Assembly (NCBI GenBank): GCA_965112735.1
Contig: OZ218951.1
Location: 496,001-560,000 of the forward strand
Reading direction: 5' to 3'
DNA: 64,000 bases
DNA from: Phaeosaccion multiseriatum
Taxonomy: Eukaryota; Ochrophyta, other classes
Shown here: in pieces, positions 28,201 to 40,200 of the stretch
Numbering within the stretch: position 1 is the stretch's first letter
How the letters are laid out: each line of letters starts with the position of its first letter
The notes under the pieces: model-generated
What the model was told of the DNA's origin: nothing
What the model saw: only the letters and a program-made list of their open reading frames with translations
Databases searched by the model: none
Made by a program: the position numbers and the translations under genes

Positions 28201-31200
28201 GCTGGAGCTCGCCGGCGTCCCTGTGACGCTGCCTGTGACCATGGAGCCCGTGGGTCAGGGCGGGCGGACAGGAGTGCTCGTTGCTGCCGTGAGCTCTTTC
28301 GGTGCCGGCGGAACCAATGCTCACGCCGTGCTATCCGGTCCCAGAGCTGGGAGTACGGCCGCGCATACCGACGGAGAGGGCGTCGGCTTCAACGATGCTC
28401 TTCAGAAGGACAGCGAGTCAGAGCGTGGCGCATTGTACCGCACACGCCAAGCGTTTCGTTGGTTCAGGCCTCCACTGGCATTCATGCCCAGCGGCGAGGT
28501 GGTCCAAGAGGGAGACGGAATGCGGCTCTCTTGCCCCTTCTCGCCTCACATCAAGGACCTTCTCAAGGACCACGCAGTCAACAATGTGGTGATCATTCCA
28601 GGGGTGACGTACATTGAAGTGGGTGTTGTCACTGCTCTAGAAGCAAGACAGCTCGGGGTGGAGCAGCAAGTCGTCCTGCAAGGAGCCAACTTTGTGGCTC
28701 CATTGGAGATTGAGGGTTTCCAGCACACGGGCACGGACAAAGCGCAGAGCCGCAATACTATTGTCTGTGACGGCTTGAGTGCTCTACACGCGAGCGATGG
28801 AAGCATGCAGTTTTTCGGAGGCGTTGAGGGTGACAAGGGAGCGACCGCGAGGATGGAACACGTGTCTGTCATGGAGCGAACCGAGCCGCGTGACATGCTG
28901 GATATAGAGGGAATCAAGGGGCGGGTAGGGACTGTGGACTTGGCCCATGGCCTGTACAAGGCCATGGCGGATGCCAACTTCAACTATGGCCCTCGCTTTG
29001 AGCGGAGTTTACAGATGTTCGCCAATGACGGAGAGGTGCTATCGGTCGTGCGTGCTCTCGACTCGGACCTGTGCGAGCCTTGGGAGGCGACGGGCTTTGC
29101 TCTGCACCCTGCGGTGCTCGACAATGCGACTCACTCACTTTTGCACGCAATCCCACGCCAGTTGTTGAGAGCGAGGGATGGAGCTCCATTCCTGCCCGTT
29201 GGCTTTGACGAGGTGATCGTTTCTGCCCCCATATCGGGAGCAAAGGTATGGGTGCACACGACGCTCGGTGAAGTGGAGCCCGGGGGCAACTGCGTCAAGT
29301 TTGACATCAAGATTGCCGACTTTGATAGCAAGCAGATTCTTTTGGAGATGCGTGGGTTCCGGGCTCAGCGGGCGAGAGGCTTTGTGCGCTCCAATCCGCT
29401 TCGTCGGGCGATGTACACGCTTAAATGGCAGACCACTGAGTCGTCTACACAGGAGGAGGCCCCTGGTAGTGATACTGACCCTGCTGAGGCGGCGGTGCCA
29501 CAGAAGTGGCTGGTGGTTATTCCACAGGACGAGAGGGAGGAAGAGATTTCAATCATTGCTGCAGTGCGGCACTGTGTTCCGGAGAACGTGCACATACACA
29601 CTCGATATGGGGGGATGGACGCCTCCTGGGATGATGGTGCTCTTCTTTTTGGAGAGGACGAGTGGGCTCGCGTCTTGTACGTGCCGATCTCTGGGGATGG
29701 CAAAGAAGACGCAGAAGGAAGCCCGCAAGCACGAGCGGCCTACGCTCTGCTATCGCTACTCAGGAGCATGTCCACTACGTCGAATGTGCCGCTGACGGTC
29801 TTGACGAGGGGCGTCCAAAGCGGCGAGGACTGGCGTGACAGCTGGGTGACTGGGCTGGTGCGGACTGCGAGAGTGGAGCACCCCTCCCTGCAGATTGGCG
29901 TGGTGGACCTCAGCGGCAAGAAGGACCAAGACAGCGAGCTTGCCTTAGGCTTGGCCTTCCCTACTGCCATAGAAGATGTGTGGGTACGCGACGGACAGTG
30001 CTGGGCTCCTCGGCTTGTACGTCAGCCCCTGCAGCTTCCCTTCTCAATAGATTTGAAGGCAAGAGGCAGCATTGCCGACGCTTTCGCCCTTCGCGATGAT
30101 GTGAACCATGGCAAACACCAGCCCCTTGACCCAGCTGGCAGCTCCGTACAGGTGGCAGTGAGGGCAGTTGGTCTTAACTTCCGAGACGTGCTGAATGTGC
30201 TGGACATGTACCCTGGCGACCCTGGAGATCCTTGCTCCGAGTTCGCCGGAGAGGTGATCAGTGTGGGAGGAAGCTCGCGCTTCAGTGTCGGCGATGCAGT
30301 GTTTGGCTTTGGCGATGCGGGATGTTTGCGCAGTCATGTGACGACGAGTGATGTGTGTCTGGCCGTGATGCCGGCCGTGCTGCGCTTCGAGCAGGCCGCT
30401 GCACTTCCCATCGTGTGCTTGACGGTAGTGAAGGCCTTCCACGACCTCAAGGCTGGAGAGAAGGTGTTGATTCACGCCGCATCGGGCGGTGTGGGTCTTG
30501 CCGCCGTGCAGTATGCTCAGCGGGTGGGCGCAGAGGTGTACGCTACTGCCGGTGCTGCTGTGAAGCATGACTTCCTCCGGAGCTTGGGAGTGGAGCACAT
30601 TGCGTCATCGAGAGACGCAGAGGCGTTCAAGCAGTCCATGGGTGAGGTGAAGGTGGATGTGGTGCTCAACTCACTGAGCAGGGACTACATTCCCTTCTCG
30701 CTGGCCATGCTAAGCGAGGGCGGTAGATTCGTGGAGATTGGGAAGAGAGGTGTATGGAGTCACGAGCAGATGCGCACCGCCCGGTCCGATGTGAGGTACA
30801 ACCTCGTCGCTGTGGACGCCATTGTCGAGTCCGACTTTTCGGCGGGTGAGCCGGGCTGGATAAGCGACGAGCTGCAGCATCTGGCTGAAGACTGCATGTC
30901 TGGCAATGTGAAGCCGTTACCGACCATACCATTTGACATGAGGGAGGATACCCAGAAGGCCATGGCACTCATGAGCCAAGCAAAGCACATCGGCAAGGTG
31001 GTGCTGACCAACCCCTCGTACGGTGTGCCAGTCGTGTCCGATGGCACGTACGTCATCAGCGGCGGTCTGGGCGCTCTCGGCCTCGTGACGGCCCAGCACC
31101 TCGTGTCGAGGGGCGCTCGTCACCTTGTGCTGCTGTCGAGGAGTGGGAAGGTCGCCGAAAGCATGACAGAGCAGTGGCAGCAGCTTCAGAACAAGGTGGA

Positions 31201-34200
31201 GCTGACAATCCATACTCCTACTTGCGATGTTGCTGACGCGGAGGCACTTCGGACTTGCCTGGGGGGCGTGCTGCCTCTGCTCCCCCCTGTACGCGGTGTG
31301 GTGCATGCTGCCGGGGTGCTGGATGATATGCTGCTGGGAGAGCAGACGGCGGAGAGCGTGATGAACGTCTTCCGACCGAAGGTGCAGGGGGCGATTAACT
31401 TGCACGAGCTTTCGTTGGCTTGGGCGACGGAGGAGGGGCGCGCTCCTGGCCTTGACTTCTTCTTTTGCTTCACATCCATGGCCGGAGTACTGGGTAACGC
31501 TGGACAGGCCAACTACGCTGCAGCGAATGCGGCTGTGGACGGGCTGATGCGGCACAGGCGACAGCTCGGGCTCACAGGGACGTCATTGCAGTGGGGGCCG
31601 TGGGCTGACGTTGGTATGGCTGCCCAGCTCGACATTGTTCAAAAACAGTTAGAGCTTGCGGGTGTGGGCACGGTGTCAGCAGAGCTCGGTATGGCTGCCT
31701 TAGATGCCGCTGCGATGCCGTCAGCGTACTTGGGCGATGTTGCCGTTCTGCCTGGGATGGACTGGGGCAAGTTTGCAGACAGCTTGGGTGCGTCCCGCGG
31801 CTCGTTCCTTCTGTCAGGGCTTGTCTCAACAGCAGCGGGCGCGTCGAGCAACACCGAAATCAACAATGAAGTGCGCGAGGCGCTCTTGAGACTGCCGCCT
31901 GGCGAGCGACTGCAATCAGTGCGATTGGCGGTGCTTGATATCGCCAAGGACCTACTTGGAGAGGGTTCCGAAGAGCTGGACGCGAACACGCCTTTGATGG
32001 AAGCAGGTCTTGACTCTTTGTCAACGGTGGAGCTGCGCGGCCGGCTACAGGCTCGCTTCGGGGTTGTAGTGACCACTGACGTGCTCTTCGCGTATCCCAC
32101 GGTAGCGGCGCTGGCAGTGTGGATCGAAGCGGAGGTGCTTGGCGAGGTAGAGGAACCCTCTAGCAGTCGCTCTGCGGCGATTGCTGCTGAAGCGCACCAC
32201 ACTGACTCAAGGGCGCCGCTGGCCGTCGTCGGGATAGCCTGTCGCTTCCCTGGAGGGGTTCAGAACCCCGAGGACTTCTGGGCTATGCTCTGTGCAGGGA
32301 CAGACTGTATTGGAGCCAGCCCACTTGGACGCTGGGCCGAGGAAGGTCAGAAGCAGTGGCAAGGGGGCTTCATTGATGGAGTGGAGGCTTTTGACAACAC
32401 CTTCTTCGGTATCTCTGCGGCCGAGGCGGGTGCCATGGACCCTCATCAGCGCGTCATGCTGGAGGTGGGGTACGAGGCTCTGCACAGGGCGGGATACCGC
32501 AAGGATACACTACATGGCAGCAACACGGGTGTGTTCGTGGGTATGTCCGGCAGCGAGTGGGGCTCAGTAGTAGACGATGCGAACAAGGGTGCGTACTCCG
32601 TCATGGGCATGTCCAATGCGAGTCCGGCAAATCGGATGTCTTACGTGCTGGGCCTCGGAGGGCCGAGCATGAGTGTCGACACGGCGTGCTCGTCGTCTTT
32701 GGTGGCACTGGAAGGGGCCTGCAGCAGCTTGCGACTGGGCAAGTGTGACATCGCCTTGGTGGGAGGCGTCAACTTGCTGCTGGGTACACAGTCGTTTGAG
32801 ACCCTCGCCGAAGGAGGTTTCCTGAGTCTTGACTGGTAAGTGCGTGTCTCTTCTGTGTGGGTGGGAGCTTGTTCTTGGGGCTGCTATGAGAGCCATATCA
32901 AAAGGCCCAAGCTGTCTGAAAGGCCCCTATTGCTGCTGATGGATTTCCTCTTGTCTGCTCTTCACTTTTGCAAACCCTCAATGGTCAGGCGCTGCAAGAC
33001 GTTCGACGCTGCGGCCAACGGTTACGTTCGAGGTGAGGGCTGCGGCGCCGTGGTACTGAAGCGACTGGACGATGCACAGGCCAATGGCGACCACATCCTC
33101 GCAGTCGTCAATGGCTGCGCTGCGAACCACAACGGGAGAAGTTTGCGCTACACTGCCCCGAGCCCTTCTGCTCAGCAGCGTCTGATGGAGCAGGCACTGG
33201 CGGAGGCCGGCTTGAGCGGTGTGGAGGTTGATTACGTGGAGGCGCACGGCACCGGGACTTCTCTCGGCGACCCCATCGAGATGAGTGCTTTGAGGGCCGT
33301 GTATGGCCATGGCCGTGAGGAAGCTCGGCCCCTGGTGGTTGGGGCGGTGAAGACCAACATCGGGCATCTAGAGGGTGCGTCCGGAGTCGCTGGCCTCATC
33401 AAAGCTCTGCTGGTCCTTCAGCACGGATCTGCTCCCCCCAATCTCCACATGAGGAAGCTCAACCCGGAGCTTCGTTTGGATGGCTTTCCGGTGACTTTGC
33501 CGTCTGCCATGGTGCCACTAAGTGCCAGGGATGGGGAGAGGCGTACTGCTGGTGTCAGCTCCTTCGGTGCGGGAGGAGCCAACGCCCATGTGGTGCTCAG
33601 CAGCTTCGGACCGACTCTAGTAGAGGAGAGCGAGAGCGGAGCCTTGCTGCAGCTTGATGTGCAGCAAAGCAAGAAGAGATCGCCGGTGACGTTCTTGTTC
33701 ACTGGACAGGGCTCGCAGTACGTGGGCATGGGCAGAGAGCTGTACGAGAAGGAGGGCGTGTTCCGCGAGTGCGTGCAGCGGTGCAGTACGCTGCTCATGG
33801 AGCGGGCTTGGCTGGACAAGTCTGTGGTGGAGCTCATGTACCCTGCCGCCGCTGAGGACGGGGAGGAGGATGAGGAGGAGGAGGAGACTGCACCAGCGCT
33901 GCTGAAGGAGACGCGCTACTGCCAGCCATGCCTGTTTGTGCTGGAGTACGCCCTGTGTGAGCTGTGGAGATCGGAGGGCGTGGAGCCGTCCATGGTGATG
34001 GGCCACAGCCTGGGCGAGGTAGTGGCGGCGTGCGTGGCCGGCGTCATGTCGCTGGAGGACGGGCTGATGCTGTCCGCCAAGAGAGGAGCCGCCATGCAGG
34101 CCTGCCCCGAGGGCAAGGGAGTGATGTTCGCAGTGAGGGCAGGCAAGGAGGCGACTTTGGCAAGCATCGACGCTGCGGGGGGAGCAGGCGAGGTGGTGCT

Positions 34201-37200
34201 GGCGTCGTCGAATGGACCGAGCGCGAGCGTGATCTCTGGAGCTCGCAGCGCTGTGGACAAGGTGGTGGAGAAGCTCACGGCAGATGGGGTGGGCTGCAAG
34301 GCCCTGGAGGTGTCGCACGCCTTCCACTCTCCTCTGATGGAGCCCGCTGTACTTGCGCTGGAGGAGGTTCTGAGGCAGGTGTCGTTCAGCGCCCCACGCA
34401 TTCCCCTGGTGTCCAACGTGACGGGTGAGGTGGTGAGAGCGGAGGAGGTGACGCAGGCGACGTATTGGGTGCAACACATGCTGTCGCCAGTGCTGTTCGC
34501 AGAAGGCATCCACACGGTGGTGGAGCACTGGATGGGAGACGGGAGGGGGGCTGACCTGAGCATCGTTGAGGTGGGCCCCAACCCTGTGCTGAGCAGTATG
34601 GGAGCCAAGTGCGAGCGTCGCGAGGGCCTGGCGTGGATCTCTTCTCTCACGCGCGGGAAGAGCTCTGAGGATTCGTTTCGAGTAGCTCTGAGTACAGTGC
34701 AGCAGCAAGAGAGTAAGGGCAAGGAGCACATCCTGTTCCCAACGCGCAAAGCCTTTCCTTGGTACACAGCGCGAGCCACAGCAGCACCTCAGCCGCGGAG
34801 TGAAGCTGAGCAGGGCCCGCTCTATGTTGTTGAGTGGGAGGCGGTGGGGGTGCCCACGGCTTCGCAGCAGGCTTCGCTGACCGGCAGCCTTCCGTGGCTC
34901 GTCGTGATTCCCCAGGCAGCTGAAGAGCAGCACGCTTCGAACAACCACAGAGCCTTGGAAGCTGTCCGAAGCGCGGCGACAGCAAGTGGTGTGGAGGTGC
35001 ACGTGGTGGAGGCGGTCGATTCAGACGCGCAGCCCCGTGGGGCCCATCTCTTCTACTTGACGTCAGCAACGGGCTCTGCTACCGATGGGGCAATCCACTT
35101 TGTGCAAACTGTACAGAGCTTCGACGGGGACGCGGCAGTGATACCGATCACGGTGGTGACAACGGGTGTGTACAGCGGGGCTGGTTGGCAGGACAGCTGG
35201 GCAGTGGGACTGGTGAGAAGCGTCCGCCTGGAGCGGGGCGACCTCGATATGAACCACATTGACCTTGAGTATGCCATGTATCCACATTCTGAGGATGCTC
35301 GACCTAGAGTAGAGAACATGGAAGCCCAAGCTATCTCCCAGGCTGTGACGCTGGCTGCAGGAGCCCGCGACGGCGGCCGAGGCGTGGACCTGCTGGTTCG
35401 AGAGTGTGAGATCCTCGCTCCGAGGCTGGTGCCCAGCACACTCCATCTGACATCGGCAGGAGTCGATCGCTTCACGTGCAGGGAGGATGGGACCTACCTG
35501 ATCAGCGGTGGTCTGGGGGGGCTGGGGCTGGTGACGGCGAATCACTTGGTCTCCCAGGGCGCTCGACACTTGCTCCTCCTTTCTCGTAGCGGCCGGGCGG
35601 CGGAGGAAGTTTCAGAGCTGTGGCAGGCCCTGCAGAGTATGGAGAGTGTCACCGCTGTGGCCGTGGCCTGCGATGTGTCCGACATGCATCAGCTTCGAGA
35701 TGCTGTGGCAACGGCCTTGGTGGGACTGCCTCATGTTCGGGGTGTGATCCACGCAGCGGGGGTGAATGGCGCAAAGAGAATGTTGTCGGGCGAGACGGAA
35801 GAGAACGTGCGAAATGTCTTTGCCGCCAAGGTCCAGGGAGGTTGGAACCTCCACGCGCTGTGCCTTGAGTGGGTGGCGAGCGGCAGGGAGGAGGTCGACT
35901 TCTTCGTCTCGTACTCATCGACCTCCGCTTTGCTTGGCTTGTCCAATCAAAGCGCCTATGCCGGGGCAAACGCTGCTTTGGACGGGCTGATGCGGTATCG
36001 CCGGCAGCAGCTTGGCCTTCCTGCTTCCAACGTTCAGTGGGGCCCATGGGGCGACGTGGGTATGGCGGTGCGGCTTGAGATGGCGTCGAAAGCTGCGGAG
36101 ATGGCCGGAGTGGGCCTGATCTCATCGGCGCTAGGTATGAAGGCTCTGGATGCCGTCCTTGCAAGTCAAACGCAAGCCAACGCGCAGGAGGTGGCCGTCA
36201 TGCCGGGCATGAGGTGGGGCAGATTTCGAGCGAGCTTGGACCCTGTGCACAGCGCTTTCCTCGGGCAGTTGACGGACCGCGGAGAAAGTGGTGAGGCGGC
36301 AAAGGGCTACAGCGTCAATGCCGAGGTGCGGGAGGAGCTCCTGCACTTGCCGGAGTCAGCACGGCGGGAGAGGATCGAGCAAGTCCTGACGGGTATGGCA
36401 GTCGAGTGTGTTGGAGATGACTTCACCTTGGCAGCAGAGATGCCCTTGGTGGAAGCCGGACTCGATTCGATGGCGGCCGTGGAGTTTGGCAAGCGAGTCG
36501 AGGCCTGGTGTGGTGTCACCATGTCGAGCGGCGCCTTCTTTACGTATCCATCGGTGTCTGCAATGGCTGCATGGGTCGAAGAGGAAGTGCTGGGAGCGGA
36601 CTCGGGGCCGCTGAGTGAGCTTGATGATCAAGCAACAGGTCTTTCGCACTACTCCTTGGATGCTGACGCCCCCGCGGCTTACCAGCAGGAGCACATGTAC
36701 CTTTCAGATATAGCACTGCGGACGACTGCACCTGGCGGGCAGAGCGCGTACAATCTCCCAGTGGTGCTGCCGCTGCCAGTCTCGCTGATCTCCGGACGAA
36801 CATCCGCTGAAATTGTGGACATGATAGCACAAGTGTTAGGCAGCATAGTGGAGCGACACGACGTTCTCCGGACGGTGCTTGAGTGGACAAAGCAGGGCTC
36901 TCTGAGGCAGGTTCAGCTTGGAATTACTGCAGCCGCGGTGGTGTCAGCTTGTCTCTCTTCTGCCGTGGCCAGCAGTGTTGGGGCGGCTCGGAGCCTGATC
37001 GAGGCCGATATCGCTCGTCCATTCGATTTGGAGCGGAGCCAGCCTCTATGGCGTACGTTGGTCGTACACCTCCCGCAGCAGAGCGGAGTGGAGGAGCAGT
37101 ATGCCGCGGTATCTACTTTCCATCATTGCATCTTTGATGGTGTATCCTACTTGCTCTTCCAGAGCGAGTTCAGGGCCACATGCGCAGCTGCCATGGCGGG

Positions 37201-40200
37201 GAGAGGCATTGCACAGGACCTACCGGCTCTGCCCTTCAGCTTCGCGGACTACTCCAGGTGGCAACGAGCTCGCCTGGACGGCGAAGGTCGTATTGAGGAG
37301 CTGCTCGAATATTGGCAGGGTCAACTGGCTGGTACCAGTCCACTGCAACTGCCTCTCCATCAGCGACATGCCCAAAAGGGCCTCAGTGGAGAAATGGTGC
37401 ATGAAGATATCAGTGTGGGAGGAAGTGGGAGGGTGGACTTGGTGCTACCCAATGCAGTGGTGGTCAAGTTGAGTAAACTGTGCGCGGATAGCTCCGCCAC
37501 GCTGTTTGTGGGGCTCATGGGCGCGTTCCAAGTGCTGCTGGCTCGTGTGTGCGGAGCGGAGGATGTGGTGGTGGGCACTGCGCACTTCGGAAGAGACATG
37601 GCGCAAGGCTTGGAGGGCGTGCTGGGATGCTTCGTCAACACCCTCGCGTTCCGTCTGGGCCTGGGAGGAAGGCCCAGCTTTCGGGAGGTGCTGCTTCGCG
37701 TACAGGTCGCGTATCTGGGTGCCATGAAGCATGCCGAGGCGCCATTCCACAAGGTGGTGGAGCGGGCCCAGCTGGGCAGAGATGCTCGTGGCAAGGCACT
37801 GCAGGCCTTCTTTGTACTGCAGGAGGCGGGTTTGGATACTTTGAAGAATCAGGAGGCGGGTGTGGATAGTTGGAAGAATAATACGACTGACATCGAGCTA
37901 AGCCTTGTGCGCAGCACGGACAGTGCGTCGGACATGCACGGCAGCCTGTGCTACAATACGGCGGTGCTCGACCAGGCCACAGTGGAGACCCTGGGGCGGA
38001 GCTTCCTGGCGCTGCTGGAGAGCGCAGTGGGCAGGCCGGGCCAGAACGTGTGGAAGCTGAGTCTCTTGGCACACGAGGACCGTGTGAAGGTGGTGGAGAC
38101 GTTGAGCGGCGCTGCACTGGTGGCGGGGGATGCCAATGGAGACGAGGAGGGAGGTGCAGAGGAAGCATCGCCACCACCGCCCCTCCTGCACGCGGTTTTC
38201 GAAGAGATGGCCTCTCGCAGTCCGGAGCAGGAAGCCCTGCACGAGTATGAGACGGGTCGAGTGATGAGCTACGGGGAGCTGAATGGGCATGCGAATGCGG
38301 TGGCATGCATGCTGCAGGGGAGGGGCGTGGGGCCGGAGTGCCTGGTGGGGGTGCTGATTGCTGGGGACTGCGTGGAGGCGGTTGTGGCAGTGCTGGGCGT
38401 GCTCAAGGCCGGGGCGGCGTACGTGCCCCTGGATCCCGAGCATCCCGACGATAGGCTGTCGATGATCGCACAAGACACCGGGCTGAGCGTCGTTCTGACG
38501 ACGGCAAAGGCATCAGGCGAGTCTGAGGTGCTGGCAACCGCCGATGCCAGCTTAGCGCGGCGTGTCGGAGACGTGAGCTGTGTGGACGTGGTGGCTGTGA
38601 TGCAAGTGGAGAGTACAGCGGAGCCTGTGTGCCACGCCGTGGGCGAGAACATGGCGTACGTGATTCACACGTCCGGTAGTACGGGCCGGCCAAAGGGCGT
38701 GATGATTGAGCACAGAAGCACGGCCAGCTTCATGGCGACTCTCTACGAAGAGGAACTGACCATAACGGCATCTTCGCGCGTGCTTCTGTGCAGCGCTTTG
38801 ACATTTGATGTGTCTGTGGCGTCGCTGTTTGGGGCGTTGTCGTGTGGGGCGACGCTGTGCTTGGCGGAGAAGGGCTCCATGCTGAACGACCTGCCGGAGG
38901 TGATACGGTCTTTGAGGGTAACAGACATGTACTGCACCCCGTCACTGCTGTCGCTACTTCGACCGCAAGACATCACCAATGGTGCTAAGGAGGCCACCTT
39001 ACGGTCCATCGCATTGATTGGGGAGCCGATCAAGGAAGGCCAAGTGGACATGTGGAGGCGCAGTGTTCGCCTTGTCAATAGCTACGGCCCAACAGAGGCG
39101 ACGGTTTCCGCTACCGCACATGAGTACAGTCCGGGTGCCATGTCGAGTGGGTTCGTCATCGGCAAGCCTCGAGCCGGCGTGCAGGTGTATGTGGTGGACA
39201 AGCGTCTGCAGCTGGTGCCTCAGGGCGTCGAGGGCGAGCTGTGCATTGGGGGGAGGCAGCTGGCGCGTGGGTACTTGAATCGCCCAGAGCTCACGTCGAA
39301 GGCCTTCATGCCCGCGCCCTTCCTGGCGGACCAGCGCAGGGTGTATCGTACGGTAAGTCGACAAGGTTGCCCATGGGTATGCGGCTTTGTGTGTGTGCGT
39401 GTATGGTGTGTACATTTGGCTTGCTTTTGGCCTGTCATGCGGTGAAAAGAAGAGAGCGCAGGGGGGGGGGGGTGGAGGTAGGTTTATCTGCTGCCTATGC
39501 TGTAGTAGTGTTCTGATCTGACACATCTCAAACTTAATACGTTCTGACAGGGTGACTTGGTGCGGCAGCTGGCAGACGGATCGCTGGTGTTTAGGGGTCG
39601 CCGAGACTCTCAAGTGAAGGTGCGCGGCCATCGCATTGAGCTGGGCGAGGTGGAGGCTGCGCTGCTCCATCAAGAAGGTGTGAGGAGCGCTGTGGCAGCC
39701 GTGGACAGAGAGCGCGAGACGGTTGTGGCGGCTCTGACACCTTCTAGTGCCGAAGCTGAGATGGTGCTGCAAGGAGTGAGCAAGCTGCTACCGGCATACA
39801 TGGTGCCGAGCACGGCTGTGGCCATGGATGCTCTACCAATGACGAGCAGCGGGAAGCGAGACGTGAAAGAGCTTCTTAGAGCCATTCGAGCGGCACATGA
39901 CCATGGCCCTGGCAGGCAGCGGAGCCTAGGCGTCAGCGATGACGCACCTATGGACGACACCACCCGTCAAGTGCTCGGCATTATGCGAGAGGCCATTGGG
40001 CGACCGGATCTGCGAGCCAGCGGCGACTTGTTCGCCGAGGGAGGCACTTCGCTTGACGCTGCAAGTGTCACAGCACGCATCCGCGCAGAGGTGCCAGGCT
40101 TCGAGGTGAGTGGGATAGAGGGCTGTCTTTCTGGTGTGGCCGGTAGTTCCAAATGGTTTGCTAATATAGTTGTGGACCGTCGGATATCCTTACTCGTTGC

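Noticed and set aside
33617-35002. Long minus-strand frames opposite the synthetase, up to 461 codons
   Set aside because: They are antisense shadows of GC-rich coding DNA; they recur opposite each AT copy and their products show no domain.
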